In this document: positions 47,961 to 56,340 of the stretch, piece after piece | How the letters are laid out: every line of letters starts with the position of its first letter | Numbering within the stretch: position 1 is the stretch's first letter | Virus record (IMG/VR): IMGVR_UViG_3300047548_000491 | Coordinates: 1-64,000 of that record | Source: a virus | Reading direction: 5' to 3' (one strand) | DNA length: 64,000 nt | Translations under genes and position numbers: made by a program | The notes under the pieces: generated by a model | Database searches by the model: none | Told to the model about the DNA's origin: nothing | The model's input: only the letters and a program-made list of their open reading frames with translations

Positions 47961-48426
47961 GCAAAACATGTTTGACATTCTTAAAAAGATGTTAGATAAA
48001 ACTAATATCACCGAACTTTCAGAAAAATTGGTGTTAACGACTGAAAGCGGTTATGAATTATTTGGAAAATACGTAATAACACATGTAAATAATCAGTATA
48101 TAGTTTCTGCTCATAAGAGGCACCTGTCACAATCATTTTATACATTAAAAAATGCAGTAATATGGACTACCTTATACGCTAATAATAAGATATCAGATTC
48201 TAAAAGAATTTTAGATTTAGATGTTGCCTTAGAAGGTGCAAACTTTGAAATAAAATTACATGATACTTTAGCCAAAAAAGCTAAATCGTTAGAAGCTAAA
48301 TCAATCCATGCAACCAAAGTTGTAGAAAATAAACACCGAAAATACCTTATAAATCGTGAATTAGCTGAATATGAGGAGAGAGTCAAGAAATGGCAATATA
48401 CTCAGTTCTCTAAGATAACTGCCTAA
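47953..48426 (+). CDS. 157-residue hypothetical protein
   Basis: From ATG 47953 (MSEQNMFDIL; an earlier TTG at 47938 is in frame but in worse context). Helical beginning (MFDILKKMLDKTNITELSEKL), then a beta hairpin (GYELFGKYVITHVNNQYIVSAHK) and a long helical, basic C-terminus (KKAKSLEAKSIHATKVVENK). No motif recognised; late neighbours suggest an assembly protein. Confidence 0.6.
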   Translation: MSEQNMFDILKKMLDKTNITELSEKLVLTTESGYELFGKYVITHVNNQYIVSAHKRHLSQSFYTLKNAVIWTTLYANNKISDSKRILDLDVALEGANFEIKLHDTLAKKAKSLEAKSIHATKVVENKHRKYLINRELAEYEERVKKWQYTQFSKITA

Positions 48427-48442
48427 AAATAATTTAGAAAAA

Positions 48443-48450
48443 GATAAATA
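48443..48450 (+). promoter_or_regulatory. putative late promoter (GATAAATA)
   Basis: Drives the prohead-core-like gene at 48477; leader about 20 nt with TAGGAC. Confidence 0.5.
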
Positions 48451-48476
48451 CATAATCAGTACTCTAGGACAATACT

Positions 48477-49193
48477 ATGAAACTAACCGAATTTAACGCA
48501 AAACCATTACAAGTCACTAAGAAGGCTCTAAAAGAGCATTTCAATACTGACATGAAATTAGATGGAATGAGTCTATATGACACACAAAGAATGATGAGAA
48601 AAGTAAGCACATTAATGGCTGAAATGCGTCAGTCTTCAAATGGGTTGAATACAGAAAACAATCCGGCATATTTAAAACTAGTGTTCATGGAACAGGCATT
48701 AACTCATCACTACGGTGAACTTAAAGCTCTACCAATGTACAATACTAGAATGGTAGTAGAAAATGAAGAGGTTGAAAAATCTCAAGTTATTCTTGCTGCA
48801 CAAGAAATGGTCGATTCAATTCAAAAAATGGTTGAGCAAGTTTCTGATATGTTAGTCAAAGAGCTACCTGCAGTTGTAGACGGCGTCAATAGTGAAGTCG
48901 GCACACAGCAAGGACAGCAATTCAACACAACCATGACAGAAGCTCTATCTGGATTGCAGGGCGCATTGACACAAGCTAAATCAAGCATTCAAGGTGGTCT
49001 AGGTATTATCACTGGTCAAAGCAGCGATATGGCTGATATGGGTATGGGCGGTGAAATGGGCGGAGAAGCCGATCTAGGTGGCGAAGACATGGAAGATTTA
49101 GGTGGTGAGCAACCTGACGCAGAATTGCCTGAGCTACCTGAAGAACCTGACGAAGACGAGACTGTTGCCGGCGTCGGCCGCGCAATGCGCTAA
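48477..49193 (+). CDS. prohead core/scaffold-like protein
   Basis: 238 residues. Starts MKLTEFNAKPLQ, similar to the targeting-like starts of other proteins here. The middle is a long helix region (SQVILAAQEMVDSIQKMVEQVSDMLVKELPAV). The C-terminal 60 residues are rich in G, M, E and D (MGMGGEMGGEADLGGEDMEDLGGE). Acidic Gly/Met tails of this sort are common in scaffold and core proteins of this phage group. I infer a removable internal scaffold or core role. Confidence 0.6.
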   Translation: MKLTEFNAKPLQVTKKALKEHFNTDMKLDGMSLYDTQRMMRKVSTLMAEMRQSSNGLNTENNPAYLKLVFMEQALTHHYGELKALPMYNTRMVVENEEVEKSQVILAAQEMVDSIQKMVEQVSDMLVKELPAVVDGVNSEVGTQQGQQFNTTMTEALSGLQGALTQAKSSIQGGLGIITGQSSDMADMGMGGEMGGEADLGGEDMEDLGGEQPDAELPELPEEPDEDETVAGVGRAMR

Positions 49194-49196
49194 AAT

Positions 49197-49526
49197 ATGA
49201 GAATTTTTGAATTCGCAGGAGATGATCCTCTTCGTGTTAAATTAGCAGCAATTGCTAAACAATTACAAACACGAGCTATTGAAAAAGATCGTCCGATGGA
49301 CACAGATGAGTTCCTGCGTTTTCTAAATGACAGTGGTATTAGTTTAGAATTATCCGACTTGTTTGATATAGTTCAAAAAGAACCACTGAGTAACATAGTT
49401 CAATCAGTGAACAAGGATCAAGTCATATTCAAAGGACAAAAAGGCGCCGAAACTACAGGGACTACGCCCGATAAATCAGATGCTGAAAAGGTTCGTCAGC
49501 AGATGGCTAGAAAAGCAATGAAATAA
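49197..49526 (+). CDS. 109-residue hypothetical protein
   Basis: Begins MRIFEFAGDDPLRVKLAAIAKQLQ, again like a capsid-targeting start. The rest is helical with LNDSGISLELSDLFDIVQK and ends KVRQQMARKAMK. Placed after the scaffold-like gene. Probably a minor head or internal protein; no catalytic motif. Confidence 0.55.
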   Translation: MRIFEFAGDDPLRVKLAAIAKQLQTRAIEKDRPMDTDEFLRFLNDSGISLELSDLFDIVQKEPLSNIVQSVNKDQVIFKGQKGAETTGTTPDKSDAEKVRQQMARKAMK

Positions 49527-49535
49527 CCAAATAGA

Positions 49536-49564
49536 TTGTACTATGTAGAAATATATAGTACAAT
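49536..49564 (+). promoter_or_regulatory. sigma-70 type promoter, leaderless geometry
   Basis: TTGTAC (49536-49541), 17 bp, TACAAT (49559-49564), then exactly 6 nt (TTTTTT) to the ATG at 49571. Confidence 0.55.
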
Positions 49565-49570
49565 TTTTTT

Positions 49571-50257
49571 ATGTATATTCCTGATAAATTCAAATATGTT
49601 GCTATTAATAGAATTGACACTCCTGAGGGTCGAAGATACGCAACTCCCGACGGTGAAAAACTTCCTAGCGTTACAACTATATTAGACGCAACTAAATCTG
49701 AAGAATCTAAAAAAGCACTACAAGAATGGCGCAATAGAGTAGGACATAAACAAGCACAAGCAATTACTACAGAAGCAGCTGGCCGCGGCACACGAATGCA
49801 TAAGTGGCTAGAGAACTATGTAAAGACAGGAGAAACAGGTGAGCCCGGAAGCAATCCATACAGTATCCAAAGCCATAAAATGGCGCAATCTATTATCTAT
49901 CAGGGACTATCTAAATGTAATGAGTTCTGGGGTACAGAAGTTCCTCTCTATTTTCCTAAAGTATATGCCGGAACAACTGACTTGGTTGGCGTTCATGACG
50001 GTAGTCCTGCTATCATGGATCACAAACAAGCTAACAAACCAAAGAAAAAAGAATGGATCTCTGATTACTTTATTCAATTAGCAGCCTATGCTAACGCACA
50101 CAATGAAGTACACGGGACTGACATTCGAAAAGGTGTCATTTTCATGTGTACCGCAGATAATAAATACCAAGAGTTTATAATTGAGGGTTCTGAGTTCGAC
50201 CACTGGACTAATGAATGGTTTAAACGTGTAGAGAAATTCTACATGCAGTTCTTATAA
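49571..50257 (+). CDS. PD-(D/E)XK (RecB-like) exonuclease
   Basis: 228 residues. GRGTRMHKWLENY (the helix with the conserved Gly and His), GTTDLVGVHDGSPAIMDHKQANKP (the Asp and D-x-K active site), and SDYFIQLAAYANAH (the Q-x-x-x-Y motif) define the Cas4/RecB/MGME1-type nuclease fold. It likely processes DNA ends or Holliday-type intermediates in recombination. The promoter looks leaderless and sigma-70 type, so expression precedes late genes around it. Confidence 0.8.
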   Translation: MYIPDKFKYVAINRIDTPEGRRYATPDGEKLPSVTTILDATKSEESKKALQEWRNRVGHKQAQAITTEAAGRGTRMHKWLENYVKTGETGEPGSNPYSIQSHKMAQSIIYQGLSKCNEFWGTEVPLYFPKVYAGTTDLVGVHDGSPAIMDHKQANKPKKKEWISDYFIQLAAYANAHNEVHGTDIRKGVIFMCTADNKYQEFIIEGSEFDHWTNEWFKRVEKFYMQFL

Positions 50258-50262
50258 TTCGA

Positions 50263-50270
50263 GATAAATA
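50263..50270 (+). promoter_or_regulatory. putative late promoter (GATAAATA)
   Basis: Precedes a perfect 9-bp inverted repeat and the fibre gene at 50295. Confidence 0.5.
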
Positions 50271-50294
50271 GTATAATCAAATAAAGATTATACT
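50270..50294 (+). repeat. 9-bp inverted repeat before a start codon
   Basis: AGTATAATC (50270-50278) and GATTATACT (50286-50294) are perfect complements around a 7-nt loop, touching the ATG at 50295. No Shine-Dalgarno is present. The repeat contains TATAAT and its complement, and the late +1 (about 50276) falls in its left arm. Confidence 0.6.
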
Positions 50295-51533
50295 ATGGCT
50301 ATCGTACAAATATCTAAAGTTCAAGCAAGAACAGGCGCAAACGTTGATTTACCACAATTAGATGTGGGGGAATTAGGTTACGCAACGGATGAAGGTAAAT
50401 TATATATCGGAAATGATCCAGCAGAACCACTGCCGACCATTGATGGTAAATATATTTCTGAAATTCTAACGACTACATCATCACTTGACTTTTCAAGATT
50501 AAACGGTTCTGATAACGTGTCAATGGACATGACTAGCGTAAGTTCAGGTGAGTTATTAGGAATTAGTGTATCTGGGAATATTGCTACAGTAGTTAATGTA
50601 GGTGGTGATGCCGGCGGCGAGATTAACTTAGGGGATGCTAGTAACGTCAAAATTTCAGGTAACGGTGTCGTTGGTGGCTATGTCCTAGCAAGTGACGGAA
50701 ATGGTGGACTAACTTGGGTAACTAACGGTGTTTTAAAATCAGTTATTCAGTCTATCGGAAACGCAAGTGGTACGGCGTTGTTTACTACGCAAGGTGATCA
50801 CTTATTCGGTACTGGTACAATTTGTTCAGTAACAAATATTCAGCCATCAGGTGTCCAGGGTATTATTCAAGTATCAGGGGTTGACGATAGTAATAAATTT
50901 TATGTTAACCGCAGATCAAGTAATACATTCTCCTTGCACAAAGCTGCCAATGCAATGGCGGGTAATTTACCATACGATATTCAATTCGCTAACTATACTG
51001 CAAATAGTGGTTCAATAGTTGGCATGATAACACCTAGTGGAAACATAAGTATTGCCGGTACTAGCAATACTCAACTATTTTTTAATGACACTGGAGCTAC
51101 AATAGGTGGTAGTAGTAATCTAACATTTAACAAAACCACATCAGTTTTAACGCTAATTGGTAACATAACAACCACTAATGCTAATTTAGGTAATGCTGCA
51201 ACTGCGAATTATTTCATTGGTTCGTTTAGGGGTGCAGTTGGTAATGCAGCGACCGCTAACGCCGGAACTTTTACTACAGTAATAGCTAACAATAGTACAG
51301 TTTCAGGAAATATTGATGTAGGTGGAAATTTAGATGTAACTGGAAACATTACATTTGATTCTAGTTCAGGTGCTAATGTTACTGCAACCGGATTTATGCA
51401 GCTTCCTGTATATGCCGACGATACAGCACGTGATGCAGCTATCTTATCCCCTTCAGAGGGTATGATGATTTTCAATCAGTCCGGCGCCAAGTTTCAAGGA
51501 TATGACGGTACTGATTGGGTAAATCTCAATTAA
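50295..51533 (+). CDS. tail-fibre-like structural protein
   Basis: 412 residues. N-terminus RTGANVDLPQLDVGELGYATDEGKLYIGN is a common phage fibre/hub motif. The body is repetitive: SNTQLFFNDTGATIGGSSNLTFNKTT (shared with 5193-6305), SNVKISGNG, NLGNAATANYF, and a VIANNSTVSGNIDVGGNLDVTGNITF collagen-like run. The C-terminus (LSPSEGMMIFNQSGAKFQGYDGTDW) has the typical fibre tip motif. Late promoter. Confidence 0.7.
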   Translation: MAIVQISKVQARTGANVDLPQLDVGELGYATDEGKLYIGNDPAEPLPTIDGKYISEILTTTSSLDFSRLNGSDNVSMDMTSVSSGELLGISVSGNIATVVNVGGDAGGEINLGDASNVKISGNGVVGGYVLASDGNGGLTWVTNGVLKSVIQSIGNASGTALFTTQGDHLFGTGTICSVTNIQPSGVQGIIQVSGVDDSNKFYVNRRSSNTFSLHKAANAMAGNLPYDIQFANYTANSGSIVGMITPSGNISIAGTSNTQLFFNDTGATIGGSSNLTFNKTTSVLTLIGNITTTNANLGNAATANYFIGSFRGAVGNAATANAGTFTTVIANNSTVSGNIDVGGNLDVTGNITFDSSSGANVTATGFMQLPVYADDTARDAAILSPSEGMMIFNQSGAKFQGYDGTDWVNLN

Positions 51534-51536
51534 ACA

Positions 51537-51544
51537 GATAAATA
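51537..51544 (+). promoter_or_regulatory. putative late promoter (GATAAATA)
   Basis: Starts a leader of about 77 nt with an ACTCT/AGAGT hairpin and AAGGAG ahead of the ATG at 51627. Confidence 0.5.
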
Positions 51545-51626
51545 TATAATACACTCTTAATTCTGAGAGTTTATGCGGTCCCCGCCGCGTAGTGGCTAGA
51601 ACCCACAACTAACAAGGAGAAAACAA

Positions 51627-52487
51627 ATGGGACGCCCAATTAAAGCAAATAAATGGAATGGATCAACCAACATCGACTATGGTTATCCTAACGACGGTAC
51701 TACCGATAATGGCTACGATACAGATAAACCAGGTGTAGTAATCGGAGACCCTGAGGATAGATGGGAAATTGTACAATCATATGTATGTATTAAAGTAAAT
51801 GGATTAGGAACTATCACTACTGATTCCACTGCCACCACAGTTACCGGTACAGGTACAAACTTTACTGGACTACTTTTAGGCGGTGCTAAACTTTACACAT
51901 CTGCAGGAGTGTATATCGGTACCGTTGATTCAGTAACCGATGACGGTGAACTAGAATTAGCAGCAAACGCAGAAGTGGATGTTACTGACAGTGCCTTCTA
52001 CTATGGTGATGCAGACAGTGAAGGTATAATTCTTCGTCAAAAAGGTAAAAGAAAGTTTTTAGTAGCTAGAAGGGACAATATCCAAGATGAATATATCGTA
52101 GCAGGCAATACATATTTCATTGATACTGTCGGTAATACTGATTGGGAAGCATTAGGAGCCGGAGTAGGCGCAGGGTACGGAAAAGTGTTTACTGCTACTG
52201 CAAACGGTACAGGTCTTGGAACAGACGGCTCAGTGTACAATGTAGGTATATGCTCATTAGTCGATACCACTGATTCAACTGAATTAGAGCCCGGAGAAAT
52301 GTACATTTCTTACTACGATCCAGTACAAGACGATACTTATGCTGCAAGTGAACTTACTAACCATTGGTTAAGACCGTGGGGTGCTCAAGCTTCCGCAACC
52401 AAGTATGTTGCACAATTGACTGACTCTAGTTCAACACCTGATCCAGCTACAGGATATACAAGTGTTGACGTTAATGATTGGGATTAA
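51627..52487 (+). CDS. virion structural protein
   Basis: 286 residues behind AAGGAG. Gly/Thr/Asp-rich beta segments such as TDNGYDTDKPGVVIGDPEDRW, ADSEGIILRQKGKRKFLVAR, and ATANGTGLGTDGSVYNVGICSLVD. Repeated TG/DG turns are typical of fibre or decoration proteins. Ends just before a bidirectional terminator facing the NUDIX gene. Role unassigned. Confidence 0.65.
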   Translation: MGRPIKANKWNGSTNIDYGYPNDGTTDNGYDTDKPGVVIGDPEDRWEIVQSYVCIKVNGLGTITTDSTATTVTGTGTNFTGLLLGGAKLYTSAGVYIGTVDSVTDDGELELAANAEVDVTDSAFYYGDADSEGIILRQKGKRKFLVARRDNIQDEYIVAGNTYFIDTVGNTDWEALGAGVGAGYGKVFTATANGTGLGTDGSVYNVGICSLVDTTDSTELEPGEMYISYYDPVQDDTYAASELTNHWLRPWGAQASATKYVAQLTDSSSTPDPATGYTSVDVNDWD

Positions 52488-52505
52488 TAAATCTCATTTG
52501 ACAAC

Positions 52506-52533
52506 AAAAAAGCCGCATTATGCGGCTTTTTTT
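52506..52533. terminator. bidirectional intrinsic terminator
   Basis: AGCCGCA (52511-52517) and TGCGGCT (52521-52527) around TTA, with A-run before and T-run after. It separates convergent genes; the NUDIX stop codon is inside the loop. Confidence 0.9.
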
Positions 52534-52931
52534 ATTAGTACTTTTAATTTTTCTTGTACTATATCAAAGTTAATCGTATTGAACAATCCCGGATGTAATG
52601 GTTTAGGGTATTGTCCTGATTCTACCCAAGCATATCCGCAATGCTCATCGTTTAATTTAGGAATAAATTCATCTTCAATTTCACAAAAGAATGTGTGATA
52701 CACAAATGAATGATTAATAAATTTTTGAATAGGTATTAATTTAGCTTTAAGGGGGAAGTAACCTATTTCTTCTTCACACTCTCTTTGAATACCTTCAATC
52801 AAAGTTTCATTATCTTCTATTTTGCCACCAGGAATTCCCCAATTACCTGGATTCTTTTTATCTGTTCTTAGTAGGAACAAGAATCTTTCAGTATTTTTTG
52901 AATAAAAGAAAACGCCGGCTGAAGTATTCAT
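52518..52931 (-). CDS. NUDIX hydrolase
   Basis: 137 residues. Exact Nudix box: G36 x5 E42 x7 R50-E51, then E54-E55 and G57 (GGKIEDNETLIEG, IQRECEEEIGY). Nudix enzymes cut nucleoside diphosphates linked to other moieties, for example dNTPs, NADH or capped ends. The family substrate cannot be told from sequence. A GATAAATG octamer ends 5 nt upstream of its start, so the mRNA may be leaderless. Confidence 0.88.
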   Translation of the reverse strand: MNTSAGVFFYSKNTERFLFLLRTDKKNPGNWGIPGGKIEDNETLIEGIQRECEEEIGYFPLKAKLIPIQKFINHSFVYHTFFCEIEDEFIPKLNDEHCGYAWVESGQYPKPLHPGLFNTINFDIVQEKLKVLIKKAA

Positions 52932-52936
52932 ACTAT

Positions 52937-52944
52937 CATTTATC
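52937..52944 (-). promoter_or_regulatory. possible late promoter (GATAAATG), minus strand
   Basis: One mismatch from the octamer. +1 would fall on the NUDIX start codon at 52931. Confidence 0.35.
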
Positions 52945-52949
52945 TTAAT

Positions 52950-54323
52950 TTAGATAACGATAGAATAATCTCCTTCACCATACCATCCCTCATATGATTT
53001 CATCCACATTCCTTCTGCATATCTATATTGAACTCTAGTAGTTAAGTTTAATACATATTGCACATCCGTTAATAATGTACTGTCAAAACTGACAAACCAA
53101 TTGGTTCCATCATATTCAATAATATCATTCGCAACAGCAACTAAATCACCCCACGCTATTGTTCCCGGGAAGTTAACATCATTGCTACCTATGTCTTCTA
53201 CTATCAAGTAGCGTTGCCCTGCTTCTGCGGGCGGTAAGTTATTGCCCGGACTTTTTTGTTGAGGATTAATGATACTATCTACTGGTTCTAACGTGTTCTC
53301 CGGTAAAGTATCCGGGTCAATATTGTATATTAGTAATCTGTCATCTGTCGGATTAAATGTAATAGTGCCTGCAATTTCAGTACTCATATACGGATTCTGT
53401 AACCATATCTGACTTATTCCCGGTCTTACAGTGCCGTATACTTGCAAAACACTTTGCCAATACACACTAGTGTTTGGATTAGTCGGTAAATCAGTTGATG
53501 CATTATTTGGATTGAATGGTTGATTAGCAGGTAGAATTTGAAGACTATTTCCAACTAATAATAACTTGTATCCATATGGAGTAATCTTTTGTCTGGTACC
53601 TAATAATAAATCATCATCTTGCATGTCCGATATTGCTTTACCCTTAAAGATACTTGCAATAATCTTGTGAATAACACCCATCTTTGTAATTTTAGCACTA
53701 GAACTAATCCAGATTGGCATGTAGAATTTCCAAGACAGTACATCTATCGGATTTCCTGAACCTTGAGGTATCTGTCTGCTAGTAAAAGTTAATCCATCCT
53801 GGTATACTACGCTTAGAGATGTCCAGTCAATAAAGTTATCTGTACTTTGTAATTCCATACTCGGGTTAAACAACACACCTAACTGTTCAATCAATTCTAA
53901 TTTTTGCAAATAGTTAGTTGTCCAGAAATCCACTGTGATACGTAATGTATACGGTACTGGCATGATTCTTTGTACACCAAACGCCTCGCCTTGGGTAGTT
54001 TCATATGTTCCTGTTTCTTGATTGAATGTACGCTGACGTACAGATAATTTGTCGATAAAAAATGGGTCTTGTGTTCTTTTTTGATCGTATTCTAAACCGC
54101 TAATGTAATATGTAATTAACGGAGCACTAGGTAAACTGCTAGCACTGTTGCCTGCAATTTGCGTAGCTGCCATTCTACTGCTATCACCGTACATGATAGG
54201 TACCCTAACAAGAATATTATTACCTGCAGGATCCTTACCTTTAGTAACTTGCCAGTTGCTAAAAATACGTGCGAACTGAAGTAAAAAACGCTTTATCTGA
54301 TTGTCATAAAAATAATTTGCCAT
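52950..54323 (-). CDS. 15: tail sheath stabiliser / completion protein (gp15-like)
   Basis: 457 residues; start at 54323 behind AAGGAAGA. The N-terminal about 190 residues, MANYFYDNQIKRFLLQFARIFSNWQ, VRVPIMYGDSSRM, LEYDQKRTQDPFF and PYTLRITVDFWTTNYLQKLELIEQ, follow the T4 gp15 pattern (YFYNSSFRRYATLMGDLFSNI). The C-terminal half is a longer, disordered-looking extension with many loops. It caps the sheath at the neck. gp14 is adjacent. Confidence 0.8.
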   Translation of the reverse strand: MANYFYDNQIKRFLLQFARIFSNWQVTKGKDPAGNNILVRVPIMYGDSSRMAATQIAGNSASSLPSAPLITYYISGLEYDQKRTQDPFFIDKLSVRQRTFNQETGTYETTQGEAFGVQRIMPVPYTLRITVDFWTTNYLQKLELIEQLGVLFNPSMELQSTDNFIDWTSLSVVYQDGLTFTSRQIPQGSGNPIDVLSWKFYMPIWISSSAKITKMGVIHKIIASIFKGKAISDMQDDDLLLGTRQKITPYGYKLLLVGNSLQILPANQPFNPNNASTDLPTNPNTSVYWQSVLQVYGTVRPGISQIWLQNPYMSTEIAGTITFNPTDDRLLIYNIDPDTLPENTLEPVDSIINPQQKSPGNNLPPAEAGQRYLIVEDIGSNDVNFPGTIAWGDLVAVANDIIEYDGTNWFVSFDSTLLTDVQYVLNLTTRVQYRYAEGMWMKSYEGWYGEGDYSIVI

Positions 54324-54331
54324 TGTCTTCC

Positions 54332-56236
54332 TTAATCTGGAACTATACTGAATAATGTACTTAGTGGTTGCTGTGACGGAACTACAGTACCGTCAGTTAG
54401 CACTAGTGTCTGTTCATTATTAATGAACGAAGACAATTGATTTTGTTCGCTAGGTATCGTAGAGTCAAACGCAACACCTGCTCTATTGCTAATACCAATT
54501 CTTACCCATAGTGTGCCATCCCAACGATATAGTAAGTTAGGTAGATAGTCAACTCGTAAGAAATAATCACCTACGTTAGGATTTACTGGGAATGTAATAC
54601 CTGATCCAACCGGTAATCCGTTAGGAGCAGTACCGTCACCTATTAGATACCCATCTGTGTATCCAAAATCTCTAGGACTTACCCTCGCAATAAACACAAA
54701 TCTAGGATCACTATCCGCTCTAAAATCCATTTGTTGTGTAACAGTATATGTAAAGCTAGGTGCAATTTGAATAGCAGTTCCTGCAGGCATGAGCTGAAGT
54801 GTAGGATTGTTAACTGTAATAACGCTGTTTACAAAATCTACACTCACTACTCTAGTATCTGGTGGGAATACAGATAATACTGTACCGTTGGAAGTCGTTA
54901 ACGTTGCAGCAACATCTACTTCTGGCCAAGGATCTTGCTGAGGTGTAAATGCTTGGCAAGGTATTACTGTACTTCCTATAGGGACTTCTAATGAAGTTAA
55001 TTCAAATGATGGGAAATTATCAGCAGTCGAGTAGGTATTATCAGCAGTGCCGTAAGGTCCTGTAATATCACCCATTGATTTTGCTGTTAATACTAGTGTT
55101 CCATCAACTTGACCTGAACCAGTCTCCGTCCTTTCAGGAGCTAATTTCCCCGTGCTTAATGACAAGTTAAGAAACTTTCTTAGAGCATCACTTTCATTAG
55201 ATGTTAATTTTTCTAATTTTTTTCTTGCTTCTGCACCAATACGCAACACTGGACTAGGGACTCTATATAAAGGACTAGTGACCATGAAAACTTCAGCCCT
55301 AATTGGTTCTGGGTTTCCGGGTGTTATTACTACGTTTACTGGTGGTGCTGGTTGATTATTTTCATATGTAGGTACTAGGTATAACTGACTTCTATCATAT
55401 CCTGCTTGAGGTAGAATACGTCTAGCTTCTTCTATTACTGCGTTATTGATTTCAATGTTTTTGTTATAACGACCTAAGATATCACGTAGATTGTCCGCAG
55501 GATCTAGTTCCCAATAATTAGGATCAGTTGGTGCGATTCCTGCTGGTACAGGACCTTTTGGTCTATATGTTTTGTCCCCGTATGTTACAGTATATCCAGG
55601 TACATATGTTTTAGTAGGATCCCAGTCACCTAGATAATTGTCTTGGTCTATTGGTTGACTTAGAATGTTACTAAATTCTTGACTGTCAACCAATGGTTCG
55701 CACTTGATTCTCCAAAGATGTGGGTACCAAGTTTGACTGAAACCCTCACTTGCATAATTTGCATCAGTAATTTGATAATATCTACGTAAACCTACAGGGA
55801 TAGATTCATTTAATGGATGATAATCAGTTAAATGTGGTAATTCAAGTACATCACCTACCATTAACTTGCGCCCAATTAAATCTATCATTTCGTTATAATG
55901 TACAGTAATGAAAATAATATCGTTATTTAAAAATAATCCAAATTGACTTAAATCAAAATCTAAATTTTGTACATTATAATGACCGCGAATTCTGTAAATA
56001 CTAGTTTCATATTTTCTGTCACGGTTTTCCAGGAATAATAAATCTTGAATATTAGTGGGGTCTAATTGGTCATATTGTGGTAATGTAGCATCTTGACTGG
56101 GTCCAGTATTAGGTACACCTAAATATTTGTGAATATATAAATCCGTGCCTCCCACGACTAATTGTTCTTTGACTATTCTATCTAAGAACTTATAATCCTT
56201 AGTTTTTTCGGGACGATATAATGATATTCTAGGCAT
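54332..56236 (-). CDS. 14: neck protein (gp14-like), long form
   Basis: 634 residues, far longer than T4 gp14 (256). The N-terminal VKEQLVVGGTDLYIHKYLG, DLLFLENRDRKYETSIYRIRGHYN, FGLFLNNDIIFITVHYNEM and RRYYQITDANYASEGFSQTWYP resemble gp14 neck proteins. The remainder is beta-rich insertions with proline-rich turns. It lies beside gp15 and faces gp13 on the other strand. It joins head and tail. Confidence 0.75.
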   Translation of the reverse strand: MPRISLYRPEKTKDYKFLDRIVKEQLVVGGTDLYIHKYLGVPNTGPSQDATLPQYDQLDPTNIQDLLFLENRDRKYETSIYRIRGHYNVQNLDFDLSQFGLFLNNDIIFITVHYNEMIDLIGRKLMVGDVLELPHLTDYHPLNESIPVGLRRYYQITDANYASEGFSQTWYPHLWRIKCEPLVDSQEFSNILSQPIDQDNYLGDWDPTKTYVPGYTVTYGDKTYRPKGPVPAGIAPTDPNYWELDPADNLRDILGRYNKNIEINNAVIEEARRILPQAGYDRSQLYLVPTYENNQPAPPVNVVITPGNPEPIRAEVFMVTSPLYRVPSPVLRIGAEARKKLEKLTSNESDALRKFLNLSLSTGKLAPERTETGSGQVDGTLVLTAKSMGDITGPYGTADNTYSTADNFPSFELTSLEVPIGSTVIPCQAFTPQQDPWPEVDVAATLTTSNGTVLSVFPPDTRVVSVDFVNSVITVNNPTLQLMPAGTAIQIAPSFTYTVTQQMDFRADSDPRFVFIARVSPRDFGYTDGYLIGDGTAPNGLPVGSGITFPVNPNVGDYFLRVDYLPNLLYRWDGTLWVRIGISNRAGVAFDSTIPSEQNQLSSFINNEQTLVLTDGTVVPSQQPLSTLFSIVPD

Positions 56237-56256
56237 GATTAAATCCGTTTACTTAC

Positions 56257-56264
56257 TATTTATG
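56257..56264 (-). promoter_or_regulatory. putative late promoter (CATAAATA), minus strand
   Basis: Starts the gp14-gp15 operon; leader about 15 nt with CGGATT. Confidence 0.5.
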
Positions 56265-56287
56265 ACAAAAGTATTACCGTAATTCTA

Positions 56288-56316
56288 TTGACAATAATTG
56301 GACATGGCTATACAAT
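56288..56316 (+). promoter_or_regulatory. near-consensus sigma-70 promoter
   Basis: TTGACA (56288-56293), 17 bp, TACAAT (56311-56316), leader with AAGGAG. Divergent to the late promoter of gp14. Confidence 0.8.
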
Positions 56317-56340
56317 ACATACATTGTTTAAGGAGAAGTT

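Noticed and set aside
51545-51620. GC-rich stretch before the gene at 51627, considered as a tRNA or ncRNA
   Set aside because: It has only short stems (ACTCT/AGAGT and a GCGG/CCGC piece) and no cloverleaf; treated as a leader of the downstream gene.
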